Shown here in pieces: positions 1 through 7,961 of a stretch of DNA of 46,240 nucleotides. Each line of letters begins with the position of its first letter. The first letter of the stretch is position 1. The position numbers and the translations under genes are program-made. The notes beneath the pieces were generated by a model. It ran no database searches. It had not been told where the DNA came from and saw only the letters and a program-made list of their open reading frames with translations. Origin of the DNA: a virus; the IMG/VR virus record IMGVR_UViG_3300032898_000007, positions 1 to 46,240 of that record. The stretch is one strand, 5' to 3'.

Positions 1-1
1 G

Positions 2-1060
2 GGCGAGTACTACTACGTCACTTTCACGACCGCGAAGCAGGCGTCGGACTATGCAGCCCAGGTCTTCACCAGCGCCGCAGCCGGGTACGCAGCGTACGGA
101 CAGCCGAACAACCCGAACAACCGCCTCTCGCTGGCGATCCAGTTGCTGACCGAGAACGGCGCGGGTCCCTTCGCCTGCGTACAGGTTCCCGTTGTGACTG
201 GCACCGCCTTCGCGTCCGACCAGAGCTTCATCGACGCGATCAATTCGCTGACCACTCCGCTTCCTGGCGGCAACGGCAAGCCGAGCATCATCGTGCCGCT
301 CTCCACGTCGGCAAATGTACAGCAGGCGCTGAGCCAATTCCTGATCAAGCAAGCCACCCCGCGCCAAAAGGGCGAGGCGATCGGCTTCATCGGGTTCGAC
401 GCCTACACGACGCCGACCGTTGCCCAGGCCACGGCTCAATCGATCGCAAATCAGCGTGTGATCGCAGTTTGGCCGAACTCGCTGGGCATCATGATCGCGC
501 CCTCAAGCTCGGCTCCCGCTGTCGAGAACGCCTTTACCGGTGAGTTCCTGGCGGCGGCGCTGGCTGGCCTCGCGCTCGATCCGGCTAACGACGTGGCGAC
601 GACGTTGACCGACCAGAACGTGACTGGATTCAGCCGCGCCTTCCAGGACTACGATTCGACCACAATGAACAACCTGGCGGTGGCGGGCATTACGGTGCTC
701 ACCAACGTTCCGGGCGCTCTTGAGGTTCGGCACTACAAGACGACCGATCCGAGCAGCCCATTGACCTCGGAGCCGTACGTTACCACGACCGCCGACTTCA
801 TCGCAAAGGCGTTCCGCAAATCGTTCAAGCAGTATGTCGGTCGCAAGGACGTCGCCAATCTGCCGAGTGCTATGGAGATCACGGGCAACGCACTCCTACA
901 GAGCTATGTTGGCAGCCTGATCCAAGCGGCGGGTCCGGTGACTGTGGTGCAGGATGCGGTTGATCCGACCACGATGGACGTGAATGTTAGCTGGGGCGTT
1001 CTGTGGTCCGCTCTTTGGATCAACATCACCCTGAACATCAACATCAGCCAGAACAGCTAA
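2..1060 (+). CDS. tail sheath protein, 5' end outside window
   Basis: The frame is open from base 2, so the gene starts upstream; the first internal ATG is at 143. The visible part is about 352 residues. Near its start is a stretch with PNNPNNRLSLAIQ followed by ENGAG and a VQVPVV strand, the pattern of the domain in contractile tail sheaths where each subunit contacts its neighbours. The end carries the alternating beta pattern ending WINITLNINIS, like the C-terminal arm that sheath subunits exchange. Sheath subunits polymerise around the tail tube and contract on infection. The tail tube gene lies 2.9 kb downstream, which fits. It carries no KTA tripeptide, unlike the head-region proteins. 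The assignment rests on pattern resemblance and context; a different phage beta-rich tail protein is the main alternative. Confidence 0.7.
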   Translation, partial: GEYYYVTFTTAKQASDYAAQVFTSAAAGYAAYGQPNNPNNRLSLAIQLLTENGAGPFACVQVPVVTGTAFASDQSFIDAINSLTTPLPGGNGKPSIIVPLSTSANVQQALSQFLIKQATPRQKGEAIGFIGFDAYTTPTVAQATAQSIANQRVIAVWPNSLGIMIAPSSSAPAVENAFTGEFLAAALAGLALDPANDVATTLTDQNVTGFSRAFQDYDSTTMNNLAVAGITVLTNVPGALEVRHYKTTDPSSPLTSEPYVTTTADFIAKAFRKSFKQYVGRKDVANLPSAMEITGNALLQSYVGSLIQAAGPVTVVQDAVDPTTMDVNVSWGVLWSALWINITLNINISQNS

Positions 1061-1067
1061 CTCGAAG

Positions 1068-1093
1068 CCGGAGGAGCGAATATGCTCCTCCGG
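1068..1093 (+). terminator. 10-bp hairpin after the sheath gene
   Basis: A perfect inverted repeat has arms CCGGAGGAGC and GCTCCTCCGG and a 6-nt loop. It begins 8 nt after the sheath stop codon and ends 20 nt before the next ATG. It is followed only by TCGTTTGT, a poor U-tract. It may act as a weak terminator or as an mRNA-stabilising hairpin that sets the ratio of sheath to downstream protein. Confidence 0.45.
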
Positions 1094-1113
1094 TCGTTTG
1101 TACGGAGATCCGA

Positions 1114-1614
1114 ATGAAGGTTCACCCTCAAGTTACGCAGCAGAACGGAATCGTGAACGTCTCGATTCTGGCCGAGTTCGTTGGCGATGCCACGGACGCG
1201 ACTGATCGTCAGCGGATTCAGGCCTACGGCGACCCGAAGGTCAACCTGGGAGGCACGTACACCGACCCGAGCAACACGGGATTCACCTTCACGTTCCCCG
1301 CACAGGAGTTCTATGTGGGCATCACGACGCAGATGAGCGCCGTGACCGCGCGGTTTATGCAGAACCTTCCTGCGGTTCCCCAGCCGGTGCCGGGGCAGTA
1401 TCCGAGCCAGTTTTCGGTTTGCCAGTATCCCGGATGGGCCGCTCAGCCCCCGCAACCGCCGCAGCCGGGTCCGCTCGACTGCCTTACAACGAATCCCGTC
1501 GAGGCTGCTACGGTTTGGGCTGCCGCGATCCAAACTGCGGTTCAGGCCGCGATGACCGCCTTGCGTGCGCAGACACCGGCACAGCTTACGACGCTGCCCG
1601 ACGAGACGGTTTGA
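1114..1614 (+). CDS. small tail-region protein, unknown function
   Basis: It encodes 166 residues. I chose the ATG at 1114, where GGAG lies 8 nt upstream, over an upstream in-frame start at 1003 that would overlap the sheath gene. The N-terminal half is predicted beta-rich and hydrophilic. The middle holds a proline/glutamine-rich linker (residues about 90-125) with two cysteines. The C-terminal 40 residues are an alanine-rich helix. I see no known motif. Its place between sheath and tube genes suggests a tail completion or baseplate-adjacent role, but that is inference from position only. Confidence 0.7.
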   Translation: MKVHPQVTQQNGIVNVSILAEFVGDATDATDRQRIQAYGDPKVNLGGTYTDPSNTGFTFTFPAQEFYVGITTQMSAVTARFMQNLPAVPQPVPGQYPSQFSVCQYPGWAAQPPQPPQPGPLDCLTTNPVEAATVWAAAIQTAVQAAMTALRAQTPAQLTTLPDETV

Positions 1615-1676
1615 AGTCAAAGCTCGGCAAATCAATTTCAAAGCTCTCTGTAGAGAAGTGAAACCGGAGTGAATAC

Positions 1677-3791
1677 ATGAGCAAGTCGAGAATGTTCGAG
1701 CGTCACAGGCAGGCCCAAAGCGGCCCCCCGACCATTAAGGCGAAGACCGCCGAGATGACCCCTCCCCCAGCACCCATGCCTGACGCCACCTCGGTGTCTC
1801 CGGTCCCCGTTGGGGACGTTACAGACGCGGGCCGCTATGTCACGCTCGTGCAGACGACAAACAATCGCCTCAAGCTTATTCCAGATCAGGCCGCAATCGC
1901 GGAATTCGTCGAAGACAACGAACATCATCTTCCGACGAGCGCATTGGAGGCTCTAGGCCTATTCGCCAATCCCGACCGCAAGAGCAATCTGATCTGGAGC
2001 GACGACACGGTGCTCTATGAACTTCTTGAAGACCACCTCACCAACGGCTGGCAGCAGCTTGACCCCGCCGACATCGGCGCATTGACCTCTGCTCCGATTC
2101 TTGAAGCTCCGGATGGCCGGGTTTACTGGCATGAGCGGTATCAGATCGAAGCTGCAGGTGAGGAACTACTGCTCGGAAAAGAAGTGAAGTTCGATGGTGC
2201 GCCCGAGAATCAGGTGCTGAACCAGGTGCCCCCCAAGGCCGCAAGCAAGACCGCCGAGGAGGTCGCTCCCGCGCCGGAAGACGTTGCACCGGTTGCGCCG
2301 ACTCCGCTCAACAGCGCTGGAGGCAAGTACAAGTACTGGACCGCCGAAGCCTTGAGTGCCTGCATCGAAGCGCTTTCGAAGATCAGCGACTTCGCCAACG
2401 ACAAGGCCGCGCAGGAGGCGGTAGCCGGTATGGCCGATGAACTGAACTCCCGCCCGAAACAGATTGAGGAGCCCAAGGCTGCATCGAAGAAGCGGGCCGG
2501 TGGCTCTTATGTGCCGACCGTCAATCAGGAGACCTCGAAGGTTCTCGAAGGCGACAAGTCGATCCCCGATGGCCGCGACAAGGTCGAAGACAACACCCGC
2601 ATCAAGAGGCCAGAGACCACACTGCCGGAGAAGTTGGCCAACCTCCCTCCGATCGACCAGGACGCAGGTAAGGTCCTTGAAGGCGAGCGGAGTGTCGATC
2701 CGACTGTGACCGGTATGGAAGACCACTCCGGCGTCGAGCGGCCTGCAACCAAGACTCCATTGAGTCTCGCGCCAGGAAAGCGGGGAAGCGTAAGCATTCC
2801 CGCGATCGACCCCGAGGCCGGGAAGGTGCTCGAAGGCGACAAGAGTTGTGATCCGACCGTAACCGGCGTGGAGGATCACAGCGGTATTAAGCGTCCTGCG
2901 ACGGTGTTGCCCTCGAAGCTCGCCGCCCAGATCGATCCAAAATACATTGAAGCCGCCCAGCGGGCGATCGAAGATGAGGATGAAGTCTGCTACGACGTGG
3001 CCGCCAATGCAAACCAGATTTTCGGCAACGTGAAGCACATGAAGTGGTTCGTTCTGGCCGTGGCCGAGGAGCTTGCAAACCTCGACCCCCACGCCGAGGA
3101 GCCGACCACCTTTGATGAGGACGAATTCGGCGCGGAAGATCCGGATGCCGTCGCCGATCATATGGCTTCGGCCAAGACCGCCACGATCGAGCATCGCCCC
3201 GGTCACAAAAACTCAAAGGGCGAGGAAGCCCCCTGGTGCAATGTGAAGGACGGAAAGGTTCTCGACTCTCACGCCTCGAAAGAAGAAGCCGAGAAGGCGC
3301 TCCGCGATCACGAGTATTTCAAGGGCGCGGCGGCCAAGACGGCGACGATCGAGCACCGTCCGGGCCACAAGGATTCAGAAGGGAAGGAAGCCCCCTGGTG
3401 CAATGTGAAGGACGGCAAGGTGCTGGACTCCCACCAAACCAAAGAAGAGGCGGAGAAGGCGCTACGCGATCACGAGTACTTCAAGGGCGCTTCCGCGAAG
3501 ACCGCCGCCGAAATCTCGGTCGAGAAGGCGATTAAGCTGGCCGAGAGTGCAGCCGATAAGCTGAAAGCGCTCTACCTCGAAGTCAAGCCGGTCGCTGTCG
3601 TGAATGGCACGCGCCCGGTGCGGGATGCGGTGGAGTCGGTCTACCAGTCGATGGACCTGTTCCAGCAGGCTATCAAAGTGCTGACCAAGCAGAAACAGCA
3701 GGAAGAGGATGAAGCTGCCGCCCAGGCCGCTGCCCTCCCAAAGAAGAAGTCCAGTCTACTGGGCGGTCTCATGCTGGCCGCAGCCGAATAA
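1677..3791 (+). CDS. repeat-rich 704-aa virion-like protein with KTA sites
   Basis: A hydrophilic protein with two kinds of internal repeat. Residues about 279-416 hold three diverged copies of a unit centred on KVLEG, with DPTVTGxEDHSGxxRPAT in the last two copies. Residues 499-606 hold two near-identical 54-residue units containing APWCNVKDGKVLDSH. That unit resembles a short W-C-x-V...GKV...H-x-(S/T)-K-E-A module I know from the ends of various phage virion proteins. Five KTA tripeptides occur, at K23, K191, K500, K554 and K608. The last three bracket the 54-aa units exactly. The start is ATG with GGAG about 8 nt upstream. The gene lies between tail genes and ends at a strong terminator. 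If KTA is a prohead-protease site, the protein would be split into several pieces. Function unknown. Confidence 0.75.
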   Translation: MSKSRMFERHRQAQSGPPTIKAKTAEMTPPPAPMPDATSVSPVPVGDVTDAGRYVTLVQTTNNRLKLIPDQAAIAEFVEDNEHHLPTSALEALGLFANPDRKSNLIWSDDTVLYELLEDHLTNGWQQLDPADIGALTSAPILEAPDGRVYWHERYQIEAAGEELLLGKEVKFDGAPENQVLNQVPPKAASKTAEEVAPAPEDVAPVAPTPLNSAGGKYKYWTAEALSACIEALSKISDFANDKAAQEAVAGMADELNSRPKQIEEPKAASKKRAGGSYVPTVNQETSKVLEGDKSIPDGRDKVEDNTRIKRPETTLPEKLANLPPIDQDAGKVLEGERSVDPTVTGMEDHSGVERPATKTPLSLAPGKRGSVSIPAIDPEAGKVLEGDKSCDPTVTGVEDHSGIKRPATVLPSKLAAQIDPKYIEAAQRAIEDEDEVCYDVAANANQIFGNVKHMKWFVLAVAEELANLDPHAEEPTTFDEDEFGAEDPDAVADHMASAKTATIEHRPGHKNSKGEEAPWCNVKDGKVLDSHASKEEAEKALRDHEYFKGAAAKTATIEHRPGHKDSEGKEAPWCNVKDGKVLDSHQTKEEAEKALRDHEYFKGASAKTAAEISVEKAIKLAESAADKLKALYLEVKPVAVVNGTRPVRDAVESVYQSMDLFQQAIKVLTKQKQQEEDEAAAQAAALPKKKSSLLGGLMLAAAE
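2512..2925 (+). repeat. three diverged coding repeats (KVLEG units)
   Basis: Three in-frame copies of a 44-51 residue unit are centred near 2536, 2668 and 2821. Each has (G/S)KVLEG(D/E)(K/R)S, then an E-D-(H/N)-(S/T) patch, then RPxT and, in copies 1 and 3, LPxKLA. Copies 2 and 3 are closest to each other. Coordinates of the outer edges are approximate. Confidence 0.75.
3171..3494 (+). repeat. two tandem 162-bp coding repeats
   Basis: Two adjacent 162-bp units (3171-3332 and 3333-3494) encode 54-residue copies that differ at few positions. Each starts with AKTATIEHRPGHK and ends with HEYFKGA. DNA differences are mainly at third codon positions, so the duplication is kept under protein-level selection. 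A third AKTA follows immediately after copy 2. Confidence 0.9.
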
Positions 3792-3816
3792 GTCCCTCGA
3801 TAAGTTGGGATTGAAT

Positions 3817-3847
3817 AAGGCCGTCCGCGAGGGCGGCCTTAGTTTTT
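3817..3847 (+). terminator. intrinsic terminator
   Basis: Arms AAGGCCGTCC and GGGCGGCCTT around a GCGA loop (one G-T pair), followed by AGTTTTTG. It closes the unit that ends with the 704-aa gene. Confidence 0.85.
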
Positions 3848-3869
3848 GCAGTGGACCTAAATAAATGAG

Positions 3870-3892
3870 CTATCAGACCTCTCAGATGAGAG
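3870..3892 (+). promoter_or_regulatory. recurrent hairpin element before tail tube gene
   Basis: GCTATCAGAC is followed by the 5-bp hairpin CTCTC-AGAT-GAGAG (3879-3892). An A/T-rich CTAAATAAATG lies just upstream. It sits between a terminator and the tube gene, where a promoter is needed. Unlike most members of the family it is 34 nt from the start codon, and a separate ribosome site (GGAGG) serves the ATG. Confidence 0.5.
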
Positions 3893-3926
3893 CCCCGCAT
3901 CAACCGGGTGCAATTTCGGAGGATCA

Positions 3927-4610
3927 ATGGCTACGAACAGCTACGTGTACCGCCAAGGGACCACTGCACAGACCTCATCGGTCGTCAGCACCCGCTTCAA
4001 GATTTATACGCCGGTCGTAAATATCGGCAAATTCACCCGCATGGGCGTCACTTCGTCCTTTGGGATCTCCGAGTCGAAGAACATCGATACGGTGCGTGGT
4101 CTCGGTTATGGCGACCAGGTCGCCGAGCTTGTGCCCGGCGTCACGCAGCCGATGTCACTGAGCGTGACGCGCACGGCGCTCTACCTCGGCAACCTGATGC
4201 AGCAGTTTGGCTACAAGGCCGGAGTATCGGGCCTTGTCCGCTCACTCAAACATCACAAGTGGCCGTTCGATATTAAGACCGAGATTGTGTTCTCCGAGCT
4301 TGCTTCCACGGACTCGAATCTGGACGAGGCAACACAAGCCTCTGTGGCAGCCGAGGGTGGCCTGAACAACTACGGCAACAACATCCCGCTTTACTGCGTT
4401 GCCACCGTATACGAAGGCTGCTGGATGGAGTCTTATAACACAACCTACAACATTGACCAGACCGCCGTCACCGAAGACTGCACCATCCTCGTCACCGACG
4501 TGTTCGACATCTCCGGCTCCGTCTACGGCGACTTCATTGATTCCGGCAACGCTCCCAGCGACGTTACCGGCGCTTCGCTGATCTTCTCCGAAAACAACGC
4601 CAACGTCTAA
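3927..4610 (+). CDS. tail tube protein (probable)
   Basis: It encodes 227 residues; the start ATG has GGAGG 6 nt upstream. The protein is beta-rich, with a central GYGDQVAELVPG loop and a C-terminal part reading YEGCWMESYNTTYNI then TAVTEDCTILVTDV, which fits the fold of tube subunits of contractile tails. Tube subunits stack in rings inside the sheath. Its length and place downstream of the sheath gene agree. It stands in its own short unit, with a regulatory element and a terminator on either side, as expected for a highly expressed structural protein. No KTA tripeptide. Confidence 0.6.
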   Translation: MATNSYVYRQGTTAQTSSVVSTRFKIYTPVVNIGKFTRMGVTSSFGISESKNIDTVRGLGYGDQVAELVPGVTQPMSLSVTRTALYLGNLMQQFGYKAGVSGLVRSLKHHKWPFDIKTEIVFSELASTDSNLDEATQASVAAEGGLNNYGNNIPLYCVATVYEGCWMESYNTTYNIDQTAVTEDCTILVTDVFDISGSVYGDFIDSGNAPSDVTGASLIFSENNANV

Positions 4611-4624
4611 TCCTTCGAATTGTT

Positions 4625-4652
4625 AGGAGGGCCACGCCGCCCTCCTCGTTTT
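4625..4652 (+). terminator. intrinsic terminator after tail tube gene
   Basis: Perfect 8-bp stem AGGAGGGC/GCCCTCCT with a 6-nt loop, then CGTTTTC. Confidence 0.8.
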
Positions 4653-4689
4653 CTCGTTGGCAATATAATATATACAGGCATCGATATCG

Positions 4690-4706
4690 CGGTGTTCACC
4701 GTTTTT
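4690..4706 (+). terminator. short terminator-like hairpin
   Basis: CGGT-GTTC-ACCG followed by TTTTT, 54 nt before the homing endonuclease start. The stem has only 4 bp, so it is probably a secondary or remnant terminator. Just upstream is an AT-rich patch (AATATAATATATA) that could hold a -10 box. Confidence 0.4.
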
Positions 4707-4759
4707 CTAAACGACCGCCAGAATACAATATGGGGCGGCAGCCATCCAGGAGATGTTCC

Positions 4760-6274
4760 GTGATTGTGGAGCAGGAAGCGACCGTCCGATCCCCAATGAC
4801 GACAGCGCGTTTTGTTGACGAGGCTCGAATCGCTCACCCCAACATCCGCTATGATTACTCGTCTTCCAGGTACGTTTCTCCTCGACAGAAAATTCAAATA
4901 AACTGCCCGGAACATGGAATTTTCGCTCAATATCCTTATAATCATTTACGAGGGCGCGGATGTCCGCGATGTGGAAGCGAGGGCGCGGCAAAGGCACGGA
5001 GTAAAACCACCGAGGACTATATTGATGTCGCCAGACGAGTCCATGCCGATAAGGGATATGATTACACCAAGACCATCTACACGCGAAATTGCGATAAAAT
5101 CACAATCACCTGCCCACTTCACGGGGATTTTCAGCAAAAAGCCAGTCACCATCTTTCCGGTTCGGGCTGCCCAAAGTGCGGACGCGGATTGGCTGCGCAG
5201 AAGCTTCTGAAGGATCGAGAAACCTTTGTCTCAGAGGCGACCGCCGTTCACGGGGATCGATACGACTATAGTCGGGTAGAAATGCGCGGGGCCTTCGAGT
5301 ATGTCGAGATTATTTGTCCGGTTCACGGGAGTTTCCAGCAGAGTCCGGACAACCACATCAACGCCGGAGCGGCCTGCCCTTCCTGTACTGGTAGGTACTC
5401 AAAGCCACATAAAGAAGTTGAGGCCTTTTTGGATGATCTGCGCGTTTCTTATAAGTCTAACGTCAGATCAATTATTACGCCCTATGAGTTAGATACCTAC
5501 TTTCCAGAACATTCTCTCGCGATTGAGTTTAATGGCGGCTACTGGCATTCGCTTGACGGCACGGAACCAGTCGAAGCCAAACTGCGCCATCTCGCCAAAT
5601 TTGAAGCGTGCCGGGATAAGGGTATCCGTCTCTTACAAATTGATGAGCACGAGTGGAGAGATGCTACTCGCCAAGAAATATGGAAATCCATCGTGCTCTC
5701 ACGAATCGGTCTCCATGAGAAGGTGCACGCTCGCAAAACCGCTTTTGAGGTTATCACCCGCTCGCAGGCACAGGCTTTTCTTCGGGAGAATCATCTTCAG
5801 GGAAGCACCCCAGGCGCTAGGTGGTGCTTCGGGCTTTCTATGGAGAGCACTCTCGTAGGTGTCATTACGTTTAGCGAACACGAAAAGAGCTACTTAAACC
5901 TTACTCGCCTAGCCTTTCAACGTAATTTGACCGTTGTCGGCGGAGCACAGAAACTGTTACGCAATGCGCTTCCGCTGCTTCCTGCACGAGGAATTATCAC
6001 CTTCTCCAATAATCAGTATTCGGACGGAGCGGTGTACGGCATACTGGGTTTTGAGAAAACGGAAGACCTTCCCCCATCCTACCAATGGCTCTACAAAAAC
6101 CGCATCCTCAATAAACGCCTTTGTCGCCACAAACACCTTCCCAAATTGCTCGGCGATCTCTATGATCCCTCCCTGACCGAGCATCAGAATATGTTCCGTG
6201 CGGGAGCCCGCTGCCTCTACGACGCGGGATACCAGCGATGGGTATATAGGCAACCTTCTCCACCTAATACATAA
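4760..6274 (+). CDS. Vsr-like (EDxHD) homing endonuclease with zinc-finger repeats
   Basis: The N-terminal part has three tandem repeats, each an (F/Y)(V/I)xxA...H...YDY segment followed by CPxHGxFxQ and a CPxC or CPxCG knuckle. They look like the DUF723-type DNA-contacting zinc repeats of phage endonucleases. After them comes a nuclease core with ELDTYFPEHSLAIEFNGGYWH, matching the Vsr/EDxHD fold of I-Bth0305I. The rest is a recognition and accessory region. I chose GTG at 4760 because AGGAG lies 7 nt upstream; ATG at 4730 or 4796 is possible. It is a free-standing gene between tail and head genes, is more AT-rich than its neighbours, and looks inserted. It contains the only KTA (ARKTAFE) outside the virion set. 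Confidence 0.75.
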   Translation: MIVEQEATVRSPMTTARFVDEARIAHPNIRYDYSSSRYVSPRQKIQINCPEHGIFAQYPYNHLRGRGCPRCGSEGAAKARSKTTEDYIDVARRVHADKGYDYTKTIYTRNCDKITITCPLHGDFQQKASHHLSGSGCPKCGRGLAAQKLLKDRETFVSEATAVHGDRYDYSRVEMRGAFEYVEIICPVHGSFQQSPDNHINAGAACPSCTGRYSKPHKEVEAFLDDLRVSYKSNVRSIITPYELDTYFPEHSLAIEFNGGYWHSLDGTEPVEAKLRHLAKFEACRDKGIRLLQIDEHEWRDATRQEIWKSIVLSRIGLHEKVHARKTAFEVITRSQAQAFLRENHLQGSTPGARWCFGLSMESTLVGVITFSEHEKSYLNLTRLAFQRNLTVVGGAQKLLRNALPLLPARGIITFSNNQYSDGAVYGILGFEKTEDLPPSYQWLYKNRILNKRLCRHKHLPKLLGDLYDPSLTEHQNMFRAGARCLYDAGYQRWVYRQPSPPNT

Positions 6275-6279
6275 ACACT

Positions 6280-6313
6280 GACTTTTGAACCTCTATGTGA
6301 TACGAGGTTCAAA
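6280..6313 (+). promoter_or_regulatory. recurrent hairpin overlapping start codon
   Basis: GACT (6280-6283) is followed by a perfect 10-bp stem: TTTGAACCTC (6284-6293), loop TATGTGATAC, GAGGTTCAAA (6304-6313). The right arm holds the Shine-Dalgarno GAGG, and its last A is the first base of the ATG at 6313. When folded, the ribosome site would be fully masked. Confidence 0.7.
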
Positions 6314-6957
6314 TGCCCCACCATCTCCTTCGTCGCAAGCGCGGAATGGACGCGGTTAACGAGGAACTCCTCCAGGAAACCGACTACCCCGGCGCGGATA
6401 AGACTTACAACAGTCCCTTCGCGGCGAAGGGAACCGAGTACGATCCCACCCATATGGGCTCGGCGCGGAAAGAACCCCCACGCGTGAGCCGGGCACTTGA
6501 GTTTGGTCGCGCTCTCCAGACTGTCGAGAAGGATTTGGAGAGGGCCGAGCGTTTCTCTCCCGACAACACCACCAAACAAATGATCTGGACCCTGCTCGAC
6601 CAGGTACGCCGCTATCAAATGGGTGGTTTTCGCACAGCGGCGGTCAGGGGTGTCAAGGTCGATTACATCAAACTGGCCGATGCGGTTATACAGGCCCTCG
6701 ATCTACTCTCCCGTGTCGCCCCAAAGGGCAGTGAACTGGCATCAGCCGCCGAGGACTACGCGGACGGCCTGGGAGAGGCTGTCAAGGGCGCTCAGGCTGG
6801 AGCGCGGCGTACGGCTCGCTTTCGCGGCTCCCGCAAGCGAGCCGAGATTGAGATGCACGAAGATCCGAAGTTCCTTCCTCCCCGCAATGACATGCGCTCC
6901 CACCTGGACAAGGATGTGAAGGACGAGATCGAGGACGATCTCGAAGCGGGGGTTTGA
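6313..6957 (+). CDS. head-operon protein, unknown function
   Basis: It encodes 214 residues and is the first gene of the head operon, directly before the protease. The protein is charged and mostly helical. There is a leucine-rich helical segment at about 100-150 (DYIKLADAVIQALDLLSRVA) and an Arg-rich segment (ARRTARFRGSRKRAE) before an acidic tail. It has no KTA but has FRTAAV and RRTARF, which may be relatives of the KTA motif. Start ATG at the end of a hairpin, with GAGG 6 nt before it. Possibly a core or internal head protein, judging by position; I recognise no family. Confidence 0.7.
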   Translation: MPHHLLRRKRGMDAVNEELLQETDYPGADKTYNSPFAAKGTEYDPTHMGSARKEPPRVSRALEFGRALQTVEKDLERAERFSPDNTTKQMIWTLLDQVRRYQMGGFRTAAVRGVKVDYIKLADAVIQALDLLSRVAPKGSELASAAEDYADGLGEAVKGAQAGARRTARFRGSRKRAEIEMHEDPKFLPPRNDMRSHLDKDVKDEIEDDLEAGV

Positions 6958-6966
6958 TGGAAAGCT

Positions 6967-6993
6967 GACTATAGGACCTCTTTATTAGCGAGG
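6967..6993 (+). promoter_or_regulatory. recurrent hairpin before protease gene
   Basis: GACTATAGGA followed by CCTC-TTTATTAGC-GAGG (6977-6993). The GAGG arm is the ribosome site for ATG 6998. The stem is only 4 bp, but layout and loop match the other elements. Confidence 0.6.
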
Positions 6994-6997
6994 GTGT

Positions 6998-7858
6998 ATG
7001 GCTTTTGAGAAAGTTGCGAACGCGGAGATCGTCGATCTGATCTCGTTAGGTGCCTGGGAGAAGATGCACCTGCATCGCGCTTTTGGAGCCAAGACTGCCG
7101 CCGTAAAGCAAATTGCCGCCGACCAATCCAAGGTCCTTCTCTCCCATTGCACAATCATGTCCTCAGTGATGGTCGAAGAAGATCCCTACGATTTCCTGAT
7201 CAAGCCCGAGGCCAGCCATTTGGTCAACAATAACGATGACGCCTGGGAGAACACCGTGATGCGGCTCTCCTATAAGTCGTTCGTCGGTGCATTCAATTTC
7301 CTGGAGCACAAGCAGAAAGCGAAGCTTGCCAAGGGCCACATCCTTGACGCTGTTCTGCGCAAGGTCAAGCTCGCGCCGGATGTGTGGGTCTATTACGTAG
7401 ACATCCTGGTCGCTACCGACTTAGCGCATGAGTCCCTGGTCGCCGACATCCGTGAGAACAAAGTCAAATATATGTCGATGGGCTGCACCACCGAACTGGT
7501 GGTTTGTAGCTACTGCGGCGCTCGTTGTACAGATGAGTCCACGTTCTGCCAGCACCTGCTCTCAATGAAGGGCCAGTTTCTGATGGACGACGACGGTATT
7601 CCCCGTCGCATCGCGGAACTGTGTGGGCATAAGTCATTGCCCAATGGTGGGGTGAAGTTCGTCGAGGCCTCCTGGGTAGGCACTCCCGCATTCCCTGGGG
7701 CCGCCCTCCGGACTTTCATTGATGGTGGCGATGGTCTCTCGCTTCCCAAGACTCCGTTCACGCACGCGGCTTCGGCCAACAAGATCGCCTCACTCGTCCC
7801 GGGAGCACCTAACACCGGGGACGCCAAGCTCGACGCGTATATCCGGAGGATTTTCTAG
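6998..7858 (+). CDS. prohead (head maturation) protease, T4 gp21-like
   Basis: It encodes 286 residues. A likely catalytic His is H104 in FLEHKQ and a likely nucleophile is S160 in YMSMGC, the serine-protease pattern of phage prohead proteases. A zinc-type insertion follows (CSYCGARC, then a downstream CQH). The family's typical ending appears as EASWVGTPAFPGAALR. The protease acts inside the prohead, cutting scaffold and other internal proteins before DNA packaging. A KTA occurs at K32-A34; if KTA is the cleavage signal, this would be self-removal of an N-terminal peptide. Gene order protease, scaffold, decoration, capsid supports the call. Confidence 0.75.
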   Translation: MAFEKVANAEIVDLISLGAWEKMHLHRAFGAKTAAVKQIAADQSKVLLSHCTIMSSVMVEEDPYDFLIKPEASHLVNNNDDAWENTVMRLSYKSFVGAFNFLEHKQKAKLAKGHILDAVLRKVKLAPDVWVYYVDILVATDLAHESLVADIRENKVKYMSMGCTTELVVCSYCGARCTDESTFCQHLLSMKGQFLMDDDGIPRRIAELCGHKSLPNGGVKFVEASWVGTPAFPGAALRTFIDGGDGLSLPKTPFTHAASANKIASLVPGAPNTGDAKLDAYIRRIF

Positions 7859-7909
7859 GGCGTATCACACGAAATGTGAAGTGTTTCAAGAAAAGTAACT
7901 TTCAAATTC

Positions 7910-7936
7910 AGCTTTAGTGGGAGCTTTCGGACCCAC
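7910..7936 (+). promoter_or_regulatory. weak hairpin element before scaffold gene
   Basis: AACTTTCAAATTC leads into AGCT-TTAGTGGG-AGCT (7910-7925). An alternative pairing is GTGGG (7917-7921) with CCCAC (7932-7936). The TTTAGTGGG core resembles the family, but the ribosome site of the scaffold gene (GGAAAGG) is separate and farther downstream. Confidence 0.35.
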
Positions 7937-7961
7937 CAATCACACGGAAAGGTATTAACCT

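Noticed and set aside
1057-1641. 194-aa open frame on the - strand
   Set aside because: Shadow of the small tail-region gene; Arg/Leu-rich composition typical of antisense frames, no ribosome site.
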